A stretch of DNA of 46,441 bases from Chara braunii (GCA_003427395.1 BFEA01000041.1:1490879-1537319), one strand, 5' to 3'. Shown: positions 12,175-22,742, counted from the first letter of the stretch. Notes: generated by a model from the sequence alone, not told the origin. Numbers and translations: made by a program.

Positions 12175-15100
12175 TCGCAGGCCAGTTGGAGCTATCGGGC
12201 CTCGATCCGACCTCCGTCCTACCGAAATTGCGCTAGGGAAAAGAGAGGAGGAAGAAGAAGAAAACGAAGACGATGGGGAAGAAAAAGAAAGAGCATGAGT
12301 GAAAAAAAGTCGTGTTCACCCGTTTCTTGGTGGAAACAGTTGAGGGACGAGCCAATCACATGGTTTTCGCCCTAGGTGGGTTTAGTGGCAAGCTTGTTTT
12401 GGTCATGAGAAGAGAGAGATGGGCAGCAAATGAAGGAGGTGTGAGGAAGGGTCGAGGAGAAAATAAGAGAGCGGGAGCATGAGTAAAAATTTTGTATCTC
12501 GCTCTTTTTTTAGTGAAAAGGAGTGGGAGAAGACTCTAACCGAAGGTTTTGACGCATTGTGAGAGGATTGGGCGCATTAGATTTTCAAATGAGGCATTCG
12601 TTTGGCTGGTATCCGTGTTGGGCCCTCCGCGAGGGCAACGAGGCATAGTGACGAAGTGGAAGGAAGCGAATTTCGGGCTTTCACGACGACACTTTTGTTA
12701 TTGAAGGAGCGATGGCTAACGGGCTAGTGGTAGGTGAGTGAGTTATAGGAGAGGAAAGGCAAGGAAAAGGTGATAGCTAGGGGGTTGACATGACACTTAC
12801 CTGACTGGTGTGTCCATGATCACTAAGGCGAATGAACTTGGACACCGGCCCTTGCCACATGCATGGGGAAAATAATAGTAATAAAACTTGTATTCGTCTA
12901 TGAACTAGGTTCACTCCCATTTTTGCAGATCCGACGATTGGTGGGACCGGGATCTTTTCGGAATGGCAGTGATTACCCCTGTGCTTGTCGTTGGTCTTCT
13001 TCACAGTCGCCTTCCTGATCGTGATTAAGCCCGCTGTCTACATGCTCGACATTCCTCTGAAGCCTAGTTATGCCTTCGCACCACTTCGGTAATAATCTTC
13101 ATTTTCAGTCGGGGTACCGAATGACAGAGGAGTAGGAAGTCGAGAGAGGGCAAACGTACAGAGAGGGAAGGGAAAGGTCGAGGGGGAACTACCTGCATCC
13201 AGTCAGTATCCCGAACAGGTACGTTCAAGGGAATCAACGAGAGAAAGTAGATTAAGGTAAGAGAGGCCGACAAATTGGAAGGGGGAGAATTACAGCAACG
13301 GGTCTCTACACGCGAGTGAAAGGTTGAGTAAGTTGGTGATGAATCTTTTCGGCTTGTAGTAGAAGATTCACTCTCATTACACATTGAAGAATGCTAAGTG
13401 CGGGTCGTAGTGTTGGTCGTGGCCATCTTCTCTCGTTTTGGTGGTCGGCGCCCGTGTCCATGTTGCTCATGATTGCACTAATATTTGTGATCAGGTTGCG
13501 CCTCGAGTACCTCATGCTATTTGTAGGGGTTGAGATCTAAGTGTTGTTGGACGTCATCGTCACCGTGAGCTCGTCCTCGATCGTGCTCATGCTATTCGTG
13601 AAATTCATTGTGGCGTCCCCCATATTTATTATGACGATGTACGTTTCCATGTTCTAGCGAAAGATTCATTCTCATTATTGCACATTAAATTAAATGAGTA
13701 ATAAAGTAAAGTTTGCAACCAAAGTCGTGCCTATCTATGTTATGTTTGTAATCCCGTACTTGTTCGTCATACCACACCTACATTAACATGTGTAGCACAA
13801 TTGTTTCCCTCACCACCGCTACCATCATACCAATTCATCTCGTGGCAATAACTTTCTTTGTCATAATCATGGTCATCATGTCCTGCCATTGAATTGCCTT
13901 TCCTCATAGTCGAGGTAGCCCATACTCGAAGTTGTATGCTTGATTCTATTCATTTGAAGTCACATTCGATCGTCGACTGATGGTGCCCACGACCCTCAGA
14001 TCTTAAAGTCTACATCGCGGTCTTTCCTATTGCTTATGGCATGGTCACTTTACGGGATCAGAATCTGATCATGAACTCAACCAGAGGAACGTTGTTTATT
14101 TGCAGTAATACTAAGTCCTGGCCAAGTGAGTGAGTGTGAGGCACCAAGAGGAGCATAGAGAGGAAGGAAACCAAAGCGCAAAGCAAAGGAGTAACGCATG
14201 TATCGAAACGTGGGATCGAGCGGGGGGAGAGAATGAGAAAACAAGGGAACGAAAGCGCTACAAGGAAGTAGGCGACATCGTAAAGGAGGCAGAGGGAAAA
14301 TGCTTACCAACTGGACATTGTAACTAGGAGTTGTTGGTCATTCGGGTTGCCTACGACTTTTTTTGAGGGGGCAGAATAACGGTGTCTCGAGATTAGTATA
14401 ACAGAGGTGAGTAACTGTGATTGGGAGGGAGTTGTTGTTGATCCGACAGCAACAAACTGTGCATCTTGCTGCCAATACCGCCGTACTTTGCTGCTATTTC
14501 ATACGAAAATAAGAACGCGTTGTTGCAACCTAGATTGTTACTACTGTTGGGGGACGAAGTTTGTTGTGTTTTCTGCTGGACCACTGTATCTCTTACTGCT
14601 GTTATTGTCTTTGGTGTTGTTGCTGCTACGAAGTTGGAGTGTAGTCGTTGCCGTATATTCAAGTATTATTGTTGACCTCAACAGGCCAGTACTGGCAGTT
14701 TCTTGTCGTGGCTATGCTCAAAGTGTAAGCGCTTCTATTGTTGTTGCTACAAGTGGTTGTTACTCAGGTTCAGCAGGGTGACCGTCGTTTATCTGCTGCA
14801 GCTTTGTTGACTAACGTGGCCACATTGCTAACTTCGTGGGCCTTGGACAACAGTAAGAAATATTGACCAACCCTTGACTATGTGAGCTACAGTCTGAGTC
14901 TTAGACCGTTTTGAGGAGACAAGTTTTATTACGAGTGTGGCAACCAGTTTACTTTCTGCAATTGAGTGAACTTGGATGCTTCATCATTAAGCAAACGGTT
15001 GAACTTGGGATCGTTGCCACCAACCATGTTGTTGGATGGGTTCGCTGGGTCGTTGACTGTGGGGATCTTCCTGCTCATTTACGCTCGCGTTCGAAAGCAC

Positions 15101-15815
15101 GCAAGGGGGTTGCTCTATTTGAACACAGGATATAGCGATTGTTTGGTAAGAGGTGGAAGCACACCGACTTGGAGAGGCGGTTAGGCTCCGCAAGGGGGTT
15201 GCTATTACAACTTGGAGGTCTCACAAAAGGTTGTTATTCATCGTTTCTGTTGTAGTTTGATCGTCTCCACCGTGCTCCTTGGCCACTATTGCGGGACCCT
15301 CCCTACGGGAGGCTGAGTGACCCCTCGGGAATCTTGAGAGACTGATACCCCTTCCTTTATCCTTCTTATTCTCCGTCTAGTCTAACATTCGGGAGAGGAA
15401 GGCGGCAGGTAGGATTGCAACCCATAAGACCCCGATGGGACCTTGTGGGAGGTCCACCCACCAATTGCGGGAGCTCTGCCGGATCCTAGGCTGGTCTCTG
15501 GAGGCAGGGAACTCAAGAGGTAGGCCGACACAAATCCATTTGAATCCCAATAAACCCTTACCTATACAAACCCGCGTATATTGTTTGGTTTTGACTTATA
15601 AATACATTTTGTTTTATTTTTCGGGACTTTAATTGAATCAAAAACGAAATCTACTATGTATGATTAATAATTCTTCTGCCTGTGGTGAAACTCATGATTT
15701 TTACATGTGATGATTTGAATGGGTTTGAATATGATGTCGTATCGACTGATCCGGACGCTTTGATTTTGTTGTTGCAAGGTCTAAATACTTTGTTGTTACA
15801 AGTTTCATCATTGTG
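12175..15815. other. Intergenic, no recognised gene
   Basis: Purine-rich stretches at 12240-12500 and 13130-13190 and TTG/CTG-rich stretches at 14430-14770. All open frames are short and lack domains. Nothing else supportable. Confidence 0.45.
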
Positions 15816-15819
15816 TGCT

Positions 15820-16305
15820 GAACAGCCAAGCGTGTCACTTTATGTCACGGCCTTGGGAATACTTTGTTTGGACTGTGTGCTGAAAGGTTAGGCGTGTCAC
15901 TTTTTGGCACGACCTTGGGAATGCTTTGTTTGGACTGTGTGTTGGAAGGCCCGGCGTGTCACTTTGTAGCACAACCTTGGGAATGCTTTGCTTGGACTGT
16001 GTGATGAAACACCAGTCGTGGCAGGTGTGTTACTTTGTGGCACGGTCTTGGGAATGTTTTGTTTGGACTACTTGTTGAACAGTCAGGCGTGTCACTTTGT
16101 GGCACGACCTTAGGAATGCTAACTTTGGTTGCTTGTTGAAAGACCAAGCGTGTCACTTTGTGGCACGACCTTGGAAGTGCTAACTTCGTTTGCTTGTTGA
16201 ATGGCCAAGCGTGTCACTTTGTGGCACGACCTTGGGAGTGCTAACTTCATTTGCTTGCGGAGCGGCCAGACGTGTTACTTGTGGCACCGATCTTGAGAGT
16301 GTTTA
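15820..16305. repeat. 61-62 bp minisatellite, about eight units
   Basis: The block GCGTGTCACTTTGTGGCAC followed by GACCTTGGGAATGCT recurs from about 15830, 15892, 15954, ~16025, 16088, 16148, 16209 and ~16269. Spacing is 60-62 bp except one 71 bp step caused by a ~9 bp insertion. Each unit carries GTGTCAC and GTGGCAC in a short imperfect inverted arrangement. No coding frame is kept across units. Confidence 0.85.
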
Positions 16306-18392
16306 ACTATATATACATGTTGAAATAAAAACGAACTAGGAAAGTTAGGATTTGTTAATGAATAAGATACAAGACTCATGTTTAGTTAAGAGAGTGAGGT
16401 ATGATCAAGACAAAGCAAAAGGTGAAAACTTTGGTGGAACAACCCCCTTGGTTTGCAATGGTTGAATAAGTTGTTGTTCACATGACATGTTTGCTGGCAA
16501 TGCCTTGTCCTTTGTTCACAACTCTGTATGTCTCTACTTTAGTAGGGTAATATGTTAGTGTTCGCCTTATGCTTGAGCGATAGGCAAGTAGTTGTCTACC
16601 TTTTGCTGGTTCCACATCATCTTTGTGCATAATAGCTTTAGTAAGATCTTGACTAGCTTACGAGTTTAGAATAAATTATGGGAGCTTCCTTCCTTACGGG
16701 GAGGAGCAGTCGAAAATTTTGCTGAAATGTCAACGTTAGTTAAAGTCTTGGGACGTCATTTGGGTTATAATTAATTTTAATATTTGGGGTTGGTAAAAAA
16801 TTATGAAAATTTTCCTTGCTAAAGGAAGTGTTGCCGAAATTTATACTAAAACCAAAGAGTTAATTTATGTTTAGATAGTTTTTAAATTTTGAGTTTTCTT
16901 CTTGGGCTAAATATTATTTGAGCACACTTCCCTAAACGAAGTGTTGCCAAATTTTTAATTATTCTTATATCGATTACCGGATGCCGCCGCTAAGTAGGTT
17001 ATAATGCGATACAAAGTCGATTTTTGTTAACTTGACAGGCGGTGTCTGCCTTGATTTTTTGTGACACAGGTCACCGTTAACTCTCGGAGGTCTTCAACTT
17101 AATGAACTTTTACTATCGAATTGATAGCAGGTCGGTTTGCGACTCAATTCCTACCCACCATGATACCCCGTTCAAAAGTTTGTGACGCCGTGGGCGAAAG
17201 ACGTTTCCTTGTAAATGAAATTCCTACTCTTGAAACCTATCTTGATCGACCATGCAAAAGTTGTATGAATAGAACGAGAGGGTATGCCTTTGTTGACGGG
17301 GATCGAAAAAGGGGGTGAGAAATATAAATTTCAGAACAAATGGGTTGACCACATTTGTGACACTTGCGTGTGGATTTTCGTTGGGCTTCATGTGTGTGCA
17401 TGTACGTATAGGAAGAAGGATTTGCCCCTAGATTGAGAAAGATATGGGTGAATGATTGCAGGGTGCGAGTGACAAAATTCTATTGTGGTTATGAAAACGG
17501 CTATCCCCGATACTTTTTTTTTTTTTTTTCCATTTTTTCTTGCCACCCGCATTTAGCGAAGAGGGCAAGAATAGTCAAGCGCAAAGTTTAGCGCTCGACT
17601 CCCGACTGAAATGAAACTCGGTTTGGGTACGACAAATTGCTCGCTTATCCATACCTACCTTTTTCATGCGTGAAAGAAACGAGTTGACCCCACCTTGAAG
17701 GGTTTTGCTTTTACTTTTTGTCGAACGTTGGTTTTGAACCCGAAATTCAAGGTTCTTGTCCATAACATTATAGGTTTTAGTCCAGCACAAAAGGGTTTCC
17801 CCCATGTGCTGAACTCTCACCCCTTGTTAACTGCCTCCCATTGCCTAAAAGCCAAGAGCGCCACAAGGGTTGAACGACTTATCCTTCAACCGTTTTATAT
17901 CGTGATGGAGTTTCTTTCACGAGATTTCACTTTTGACACTTGAGTGTCATACGCAACCATAAAAACCCATGAGAGGTTGCGCGGTTGAGGGTAACGCATG
18001 AAGTGTCGTCATGACAATCGATCAAGTGAGTACACATGATTGAGTGTTATATCTCTCTCGTGCGTGCATTATTTTTATGCAACTTTGCAGGGGCCTCATC
18101 CAGATGCTCTACCGTCTTTGGAGTTATGCGCCGGAACGTTTGAAAAAGGGATGAGGCATATATGCATGTAAGAGTTACTAATATTATTTTGTTGTGTGAC
18201 GCACGGTTCGGTTATGATGCCCTAATCGACTGATGCAGAATCGCGTGTGGGAGATGAGCGCCTCACGCAACGGTTCGCATGCGGGTCTGATCTAGGTGTG
18301 GACTGCACATACCCCCTCTTCTACAACGTACGAGAAACGCCCTTGGTTGGGCCACCTCCGAGATTGCATTAAAAACTTCCACGTGTGGCTAA
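16306..18392. other. Intergenic with a weak ~118 bp repeat
   Basis: A motif of the form CTTCC-n-GAAGTGTTGCCGAAATTTT recurs at about 16686, 16806 and 16925. A T-rich run lies at 17513-17529. Short open frames only; no gene recognised. Confidence 0.45.
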
Positions 18393-18787
18393 GTAGCTTA
18401 GCGGGGATACGCCCACCCAAGAAATGGTGACAACTCACGCAGATGGAGGTAAGTTGTACCTCGTGAGACCCTATCCTGTCGTAGGGGCGTGATTCAGGTA
18501 TAGCTGGCGCACTCGGCCAGAGCCACTCCGCTGATTCCCTTCATGTGATGCAACTCGCAAACATGCCAATCCTGCGTAATGCGACCGGAAAGGTCCTCTC
18601 TAAGGGTAGCTCAGTGGGGATACGCCCACCCAAGGGATGGTGACAACTCCCGCAGCGAGACCCTATCCTATCATACGGAGGTACAACGGTGCAATCGGCT
18701 AGAGCGGCTCCGCTGGTTCCCTTTACGTGATGCAACTTGCAAATATGCCAATCCTGCGTGATGCGACCGAAAAGGTCCCCTCCGCGG
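18393..18787. repeat. Tandem duplication of ~213 bp
   Basis: Two units begin GTAGCTYAG-GGGGATACGCCCACCCAAG at 18393 and 18606. They share the GAGACCCTATCCT, TCCGCT-TTCCCTT and CCAATCCTGCGT-ATGCGACCG blocks. The first unit carries ~30 extra bases after the ACTC-CGCAG block. The start of the second unit matches a Pol III A box, but no B box follows. Origin unknown. Confidence 0.75.
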
Positions 18788-19540
18788 GGACCGTGCACTC
18801 AACAACGTCAATGCAAACAAACCAGTGCCAACATGTATTTTCCTGATGTTTCACATTTTGTTTAAACTTGGTCGGGAGTACACACGGGTTCCTGTTATTC
18901 CACCTTAATCGGTTACGGCATAATGTTACCACATTGAAAAACACTCGAAAGGAAAACCAAAACTCAATTAGTGAGCCTCAACCTTATATTCGCAACCCTT
19001 AAACATGTCGTACAACATGATGTGTCATCTGTACTCACAAGTCACTTTTTATTGTTTGAATAATCACTACTACGTGGATTCTATAGGAGTTACATATGTT
19101 TGAGTTTTCAAACTATATGTTAAGAATGGTTATTATTCAAACTACATACATTGTAAAAAAAATGATTGTTCTCGAAAAATATTTTGAAGGTAAAAACAAA
19201 GGTTTAGGCTAAGCGGGGGAAAAGGGGGGGAGGTATGCAAAATTTTGATTATGCCAACTGACGAGTGGATATACCTTGCCCACTGCGTAGAAGCATATAA
19301 CAGTTCGAAATTCGTTGTCTCACAACTCCTAACCATACATATAAAAAAAAAAACTTAACATTGATCAATCCTACGAGTCAATCACAGAAAGTGGTTTCTC
19401 TTTTTCTTTTTGTCTCATTGATGAAGAGATCAAGATGTATTTCACAAAAATTTATAGAATCTCAGTAAGCTTTGTCGTTGGCCAAGGACCGTTGACATTA
19501 TTCTCATTTACTGTTTTTTTGCTTACCGAACATTGTTTAT
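18788..19540. other. Intergenic, nothing recognised
   Basis: AT-rich sequence without a supportable gene or repeat structure. Confidence 0.4.
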
Positions 19541-19670
19541 GCCTGTATAGCACGGCGAAAGTGTTCACGCCCCTCCACATTCGCATGAACAGCTCGCGTA
19601 CATGTTCGGACAAACATTTTTTTGTCTTATATGAATATATAACGTTGCCAAGCCGAACGTACGGAGGCTC
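19541..19670 (+). mobile_element. Truncated MITE, family A
   Basis: It begins with the family A terminal block (TAGCACGGCGAA) and the GTTCGCGY/CGAACATGTTCG subterminal blocks seen in full copies at 26771 and 44414 (opposite orientation). It then loses similarity near 19600-19630. The other terminus is absent. Confidence 0.6.
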
Positions 19671-19686
19671 CTAAGTTTATCCAAAA

Positions 19687-19985
19687 TGTTCGGGTCCCCG
19701 TACGCATCTCAAACCCAAAAGGGTTCGAACCCCACAAAAACATATTTTGATACCTAAATATAATTATTATTTTCTGATTTTTTTTAGGCGGGTTCTTCGT
19801 AATGAAATGTATCTTCCTCTTAATTTTTCAGTTGACCCCGAACGTTCAGGTCCCCGTAAGCATCTCGAACCCAAAGAGGTTCGAACCCCACAAAACATAT
19901 TTTGATACCTAAATATGATTATTATTTTCAATTTTTTTTAGGCGAGTTCTTCGTAATGAAAAATATCTTCCTCTTAATTTTGAAG
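19687..19985. repeat. Tandem pair of ~158 bp with a palindromic GGGTTCGAACCC core
   Basis: Two units (about 19687-19842 and 19843-19985) share GTCCCCGTA-GCATCTC, AAACC/GAACC-CAAA, GGTTCGAACCCCAC, a TATTTTGATACCTAAATAT block and GAGTTCTTCGTAATGAAA. The GGTTCGAACCC block matches a Pol III B box but has no A box upstream. Confidence 0.75.
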
Positions 19986-20004
19986 GCATTCTATTTAGCC
20001 AAAA

Positions 20005-20262
20005 AAAAAAAAAAAATCGAAAAAGATGGTGGTGTCAAAACTTGTTTGCCCACGTAGTAATTTGTTTTTTCTCACTTTCCACTTTTTGTTTTTCCTTCCT
20101 TTCTGAGCATGAAAAAAAATATTATTTTTTTCAAACCTTATTTGTAGGTTCTCAATTATGTAAGATACACATATATAAATTTTCATGAAATTTGTCAAAG
20201 CCAAAAACAATGAAAAATTGACAAAGATGGCGGTATCAAAAACGTGCTCGCCCACTTAATAA
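20005..20262. repeat. Repeat family D, two units
   Basis: The signature AAGATGGYGGTRTCAAAA followed by a GCTCGCCCAC-like block occurs at about 20021-20053 and 20223-20256, roughly 200 bp apart. The spacer matches the spacer between the later pair at 22399 and 22581, so this looks like a ~190 bp repeat unit. A reverse-strand copy lies at about 21865-21905. Confidence 0.65.
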
Positions 20263-20480
20263 TTTTATTATCATTTTTTATTATTATTTTTTTACTTATA
20301 TTTGTTATTTTTTCAAATTTGGTAAAGAATTTGAATGTAACGTTGAAGCAAATATTATTCAATTTATTCTTCTGCATAACTTTTTTTTTTGTCTGCGAAC
20401 GAACGAACGCGCCGAGAGAGGGTCCCGAATGTTCAGGCGTTCGACTCATCCCGAATATCGGTCGATTGAGGCAAAGTGGC
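20263..20480 (-). mobile_element. Non-autonomous element, family C (copy 1)
   Basis: It contains the shared internal core (CAAATTTGGTAA-GAATTTGAATG, then GAAGCAAA-TT-TTCA and TTCTGCATAAC) at about 20315-20385. A GTTCG/CGAAC-rich end follows at 20398-20470. Family C ends begin CAGGGTAA-CGGCGTTCGGG in better copies; here that end is decayed. Confidence 0.55.
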
Positions 20481-20839
20481 GCAGTATTTGCAACTGTGAA
20501 TCCAAAGGCCCTAACTGAAATGTAATGCGCATAATCCGCAGAAAACCAATCATTGTGACAAGTTTTTCTAAAAAATTGTACAACACTATTTATATCTACA
20601 TAGCAACGAGTTCACGTTCGAAGGTGAACGCGAACATGTTCGCCTGAACACGAACAAGCGCCCCAAAACCTCCGAACGCGAACATAAAAAATATTTAAAA
20701 AAAAATAAAAATCTCAAAAAAATATGAAAAAAATATAAGTTACGTAGAATAACAATACAAGCAAATTTTTCCTTGGAGTCATGTTCAAATTCGTAGCCAA
20801 TCATGAGTAAAAATTTAAAAACCAAATATATATATATAT

Positions 20840-21008
20840 ATATATCGTTACAAACAGAACTGTCCGATAAACCGTAGGCAGAGAGAGAGAAGAGGACAAT
20901 AAACAAGGGGCTGTTTCGTCGGAGTTTCACCGACTCATCAGGAGGCTGAACCCTCAACGGTCTACAAAATCCCCTCACTGATTACACTGTAAATGATAAT
21001 CTACCTTA
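20840..21008 (-). repeat. Terminal direct repeat, left copy (3' copy in element orientation)
   Basis: 169 bp starting ATATATCGT and ending TAATCTACCTTA on the plus strand. Homologous along its length to 21254-21430. Confidence 0.8.
20907..20974 (-). ncRNA. Hammerhead ribozyme motif, copy 1
   Basis: On the minus strand: CUGAUGA, then a perfect 5 bp stem II GUCGG/CCGAC with a 7-nt loop, then GAAAC (core 20913-20941). All invariant core bases C3-A9 and G12-A15.1 are present. Upstream in the RNA a GAGG/CCUC hairpin abuts CUGAUGA (stem I candidate). Outer GGGG and CCCC (20971-20974, 20907-20910 on the plus strand as CCCC and GGGG) could close stem III. The cleavage triplet is not clean: GUA or GUU are candidates. 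The order (stem I hairpin before the core) suggests type III, as in plant retrozymes. Confidence 0.72.
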
Positions 21009-21253
21009 ACCAAAATCAAAGTAGACTATCACTCACCCACACCAAATGAAAAACTCTACAGACTGTCGGTTCACACCCCATCACAAGCCAGCAAAACATC
21101 CACGAAACAAAGAAAGGTCTGTCACAGCCAAAAAATACACTCCAGATACGTCGCTGGCACAAGAGGCACAACATGGCCGCCTAGTAACGGCCCCGACCGC
21201 TGCCGCTCGACCTGACCGAAAAAACCGTAGCAGGAAGCTAGCGAAGTCGTAGC

Positions 21254-21430
21254 ATATATCGTCACAATCAGAACTGCCCGGTAAACCGTAGGCAGAGAGA
21301 GAAGAGGACAACATACGAGGGGCTATGACAAACTGTTTCGTCGAAGTTTCACCGACTCATCAGGAGGTTGAACCCTCAATAATCTGCAGAATCCCCTCAC
21401 TGATTACACTGTAAATGATAATCTACCTTA
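21254..21430 (-). repeat. Terminal direct repeat, right copy (5' copy in element orientation)
   Basis: 177 bp, homologous to 20840-21008, with an extra 10 bp (ATGACAAACT on the plus strand) next to the ribozyme core. Confidence 0.8.
21319..21396 (-). ncRNA. Hammerhead ribozyme motif, copy 2
   Basis: The same CUGAUGA / stem II / GAAAC core (21335-21363, minus strand). Stem II differs by one C-to-U change that turns a G-C into a G-U pair, so the helix is kept while its sequence drifts. The GAGG/CCUC hairpin and outer G4/C4 are also kept. Near the expected cleavage site the sequence reads UGCA, so NUH is lost in a type III reading. A GUC after GAAACAGUUU gives an alternative minimal stem III, but stem I then pairs poorly. 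Activity is uncertain. Confidence 0.65.
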
Positions 21431-21550
21431 TATATATATTTTACGGAAAAAAATTATGTTCGCTCGAACATGTTCGCGAGAACGCGCTCGTGCGAGCGTG
21501 AAGGGGTGTGTGCGAAAACGTTTGCCGTGCTACGCATATGTATATATATG

Positions 21551-21652
21551 CACGTTAATCAACGATCGGGACGGGCCGAACGGCCAAACCCGAACGCCCG
21601 AACGTTTGGGACCCCCTCTCGACGCGTTCAGACGTTCAGCCGAACGCGGAAC

Positions 21653-21701
<49 letters not shown>

Positions 21702-21860
21702 AAAAATGTTGAAAACAAAATATGTCATGCAAAAGAATAAACTAAACAACATTTGCCTTAACAGTACAGCCAAATTCCTTACCAAATTTGAAATAAAAAT
21801 CAAATATAAAAAATAAATAATATTAATGAAAATAAGCAAAAATAAAACGAGAATGAAATT
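21551..21860 (+). mobile_element. Non-autonomous element, family C (copy 2)
   Basis: The GTTCGG/CCGAAC palindrome-rich end (21560-21650) is followed by a 45-base A run. The shared core then appears in reverse complement (GCAAAAGAATAAACTAAACAAC to CCTTACCAAATTTG, 21728-21800), then AT-rich DNA leading into a reverse copy of repeat D. Same order as copy 1, opposite orientation, with the split family A copy between them. Confidence 0.6.
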
Positions 21861-22086
21861 ATTGCGTGGGCGAGCAAGTTTTTGACACCGCCATCTTTGG
21901 CGATTTTTCATTCCCACAAAACTAAACGCTAAACACTTCATTGGTAATTATGTGTTTCTTTTACACCTATTTGCCTAGCTCGAACTAAAGCTAAACAAGA
22001 AAATTAACCGACAAATTTAAGCAAAATACAAGATTTACGACCCAAAAATTCCGAAAAAAAAAGGTATGCAAACTAAGCGTTGTCCC

Positions 22087-22125
<39 letters not shown>

Positions 22126-22199
22126 ACTATTAAGCTTATAAAGCAATATCCGTATTAAATTAAAAAAAAAAAAAATGTTAAAAAAAAAACTTAGGTAAT

Positions 22200-22310
22200 A
22201 AAATATTATGTGTGCCAAGGTCACTAACCCATACGTACGGAGGTTCCAAGATCGACCTCCGTATGTACGAGCGTTCGGGGTTCGAAACCGACGACATTGG
22301 GCCCCCGCAA
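22200..22310. mobile_element. Fragment with family C-like GTACGGAGG/CCTCCGTA palindrome
   Basis: It carries ACGTACGGAGGTTCC and its near-inverse GACCTCCGTATGTACG, then GTTCGGGGTTCGAAACC. A related ACGTACGGAGGCTCC occurs at about 19657. An orphan element end; the remainder is not identifiable. Poly-A runs occur at 22090-22124 and 22160-22190. Confidence 0.4.
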
Positions 22311-22376
22311 AAAAAATAAATTTAGGGCTTAAAACTGAGTTTTTTTTAGGGCTTAATTTTGAGGTCATTTTGCTAA

Positions 22377-22640
22377 GCCAAAAAACGAACAAAATCGCCA
22401 AAGATGGCGGTGTCAAAAAATGCTCGCACAATCACAATTGTTTTTTTTCATTTTTTACTTTTGTTTTCACTTTATTGCGGGGCCTAAGAAATTGAATTAT
22501 TTTTTGAAACAGTTATCTAATATGAAGTACACATCTATATATTTTTAGGGTATTTCGCTGTGTCAAAAAACAATGAAAAATCGCCAAAGATAGCGGTGTC
22601 GAAAACGTGCTCGTTCACTTGCTAATTTTTTAAAATTTTT
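22377..22640. repeat. Repeat family D, two units
   Basis: Signatures AAGATGGCGGTGTC at 22400-22435 and AAGATAGCGGTGTC at 22585-22620, about 185 bp apart. The spacer is similar to the 20040-20215 spacer (AAGTACACATCTATATA versus AAGATACACATATATA). Confidence 0.65.
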
Positions 22641-22742
22641 AATATTATTTAAAAAAAAAAACTAACCTATATTATCTCTCAAAATACCTACTTACATCTT
22701 AGCAACTGCGAATGTCAGCATCTTAGGATATTTATCTGAGAC

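Larger units (their letters stand above)
20840..21430 (-). mobile_element. Retrozyme-like element with hammerhead ribozymes in both terminal repeats
   Basis: Two direct repeats (20840-21008 and 21254-21430) flank a 245 bp centre without an ORF of note. The last 38 bp of the repeats are identical; other differences are scattered substitutions, a 4 bp GA-run difference and a 10 bp indel beside the ribozyme. Each repeat has a hammerhead core on the minus strand. The element interrupts a family A MITE at a TATATATA tract. Known: plant retrozymes are small non-autonomous LTR elements whose LTRs carry hammerhead ribozymes and which give circular RNAs, probably moved by Ty3/gypsy enzymes. Caveats: the terminal repeats are shorter than usual for retrozymes, no TG..CA ends are clear, and no initiator-Met tRNA primer site is obvious. 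It could also be 1.4 units of a 414 bp tandem hammerhead repeat. Confidence 0.7.
20596..21536 (-). mobile_element. MITE family A copy, split by a hammerhead-bearing insertion
   Basis: The left end CTACATAGCAAC and right end GTGCTACGCAT form the family's inverted termini. Subterminal CGAACATGTTCGCC lies on the left and GTTCGCTCGAACATGTTCG on the right. Flanking 8-mers ATTTATAT (20588-20595) and ATGTATAT (21537-21544) match 7/8, consistent with a target duplication. The copy at 44414-44751 is uninterrupted at the equivalent point; here 20840-21430 is inserted in the AT-rich middle. Confidence 0.75.

Noticed and set aside
15820-16305. CRISPR-like array from regular 61 bp spacing
   Set aside because: There are no conserved repeats with unique spacers; the whole unit is repeated and drifts, and the DNA is eukaryotic.
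17960-18180. Short exon between TTTGCAG and GTAAGA near 18090-18170
   Set aside because: Only a ~78-nt open stretch with no recognised peptide and no partner exons; splice-like sites are expected by chance at this density.
18606-18700. tRNA or SINE head at TAGCTCAGTGGG
   Set aside because: The A box match is not followed by a B box, and the segment belongs to a 213 bp tandem duplication.
20840-21430. Ordinary LTR retrotransposon remnant (solo TRIM)
   Set aside because: The terminal repeats carry complete hammerhead cores and lack standard TG..CA ends, so a plain TRIM does not explain them; kept as retrozyme-like.
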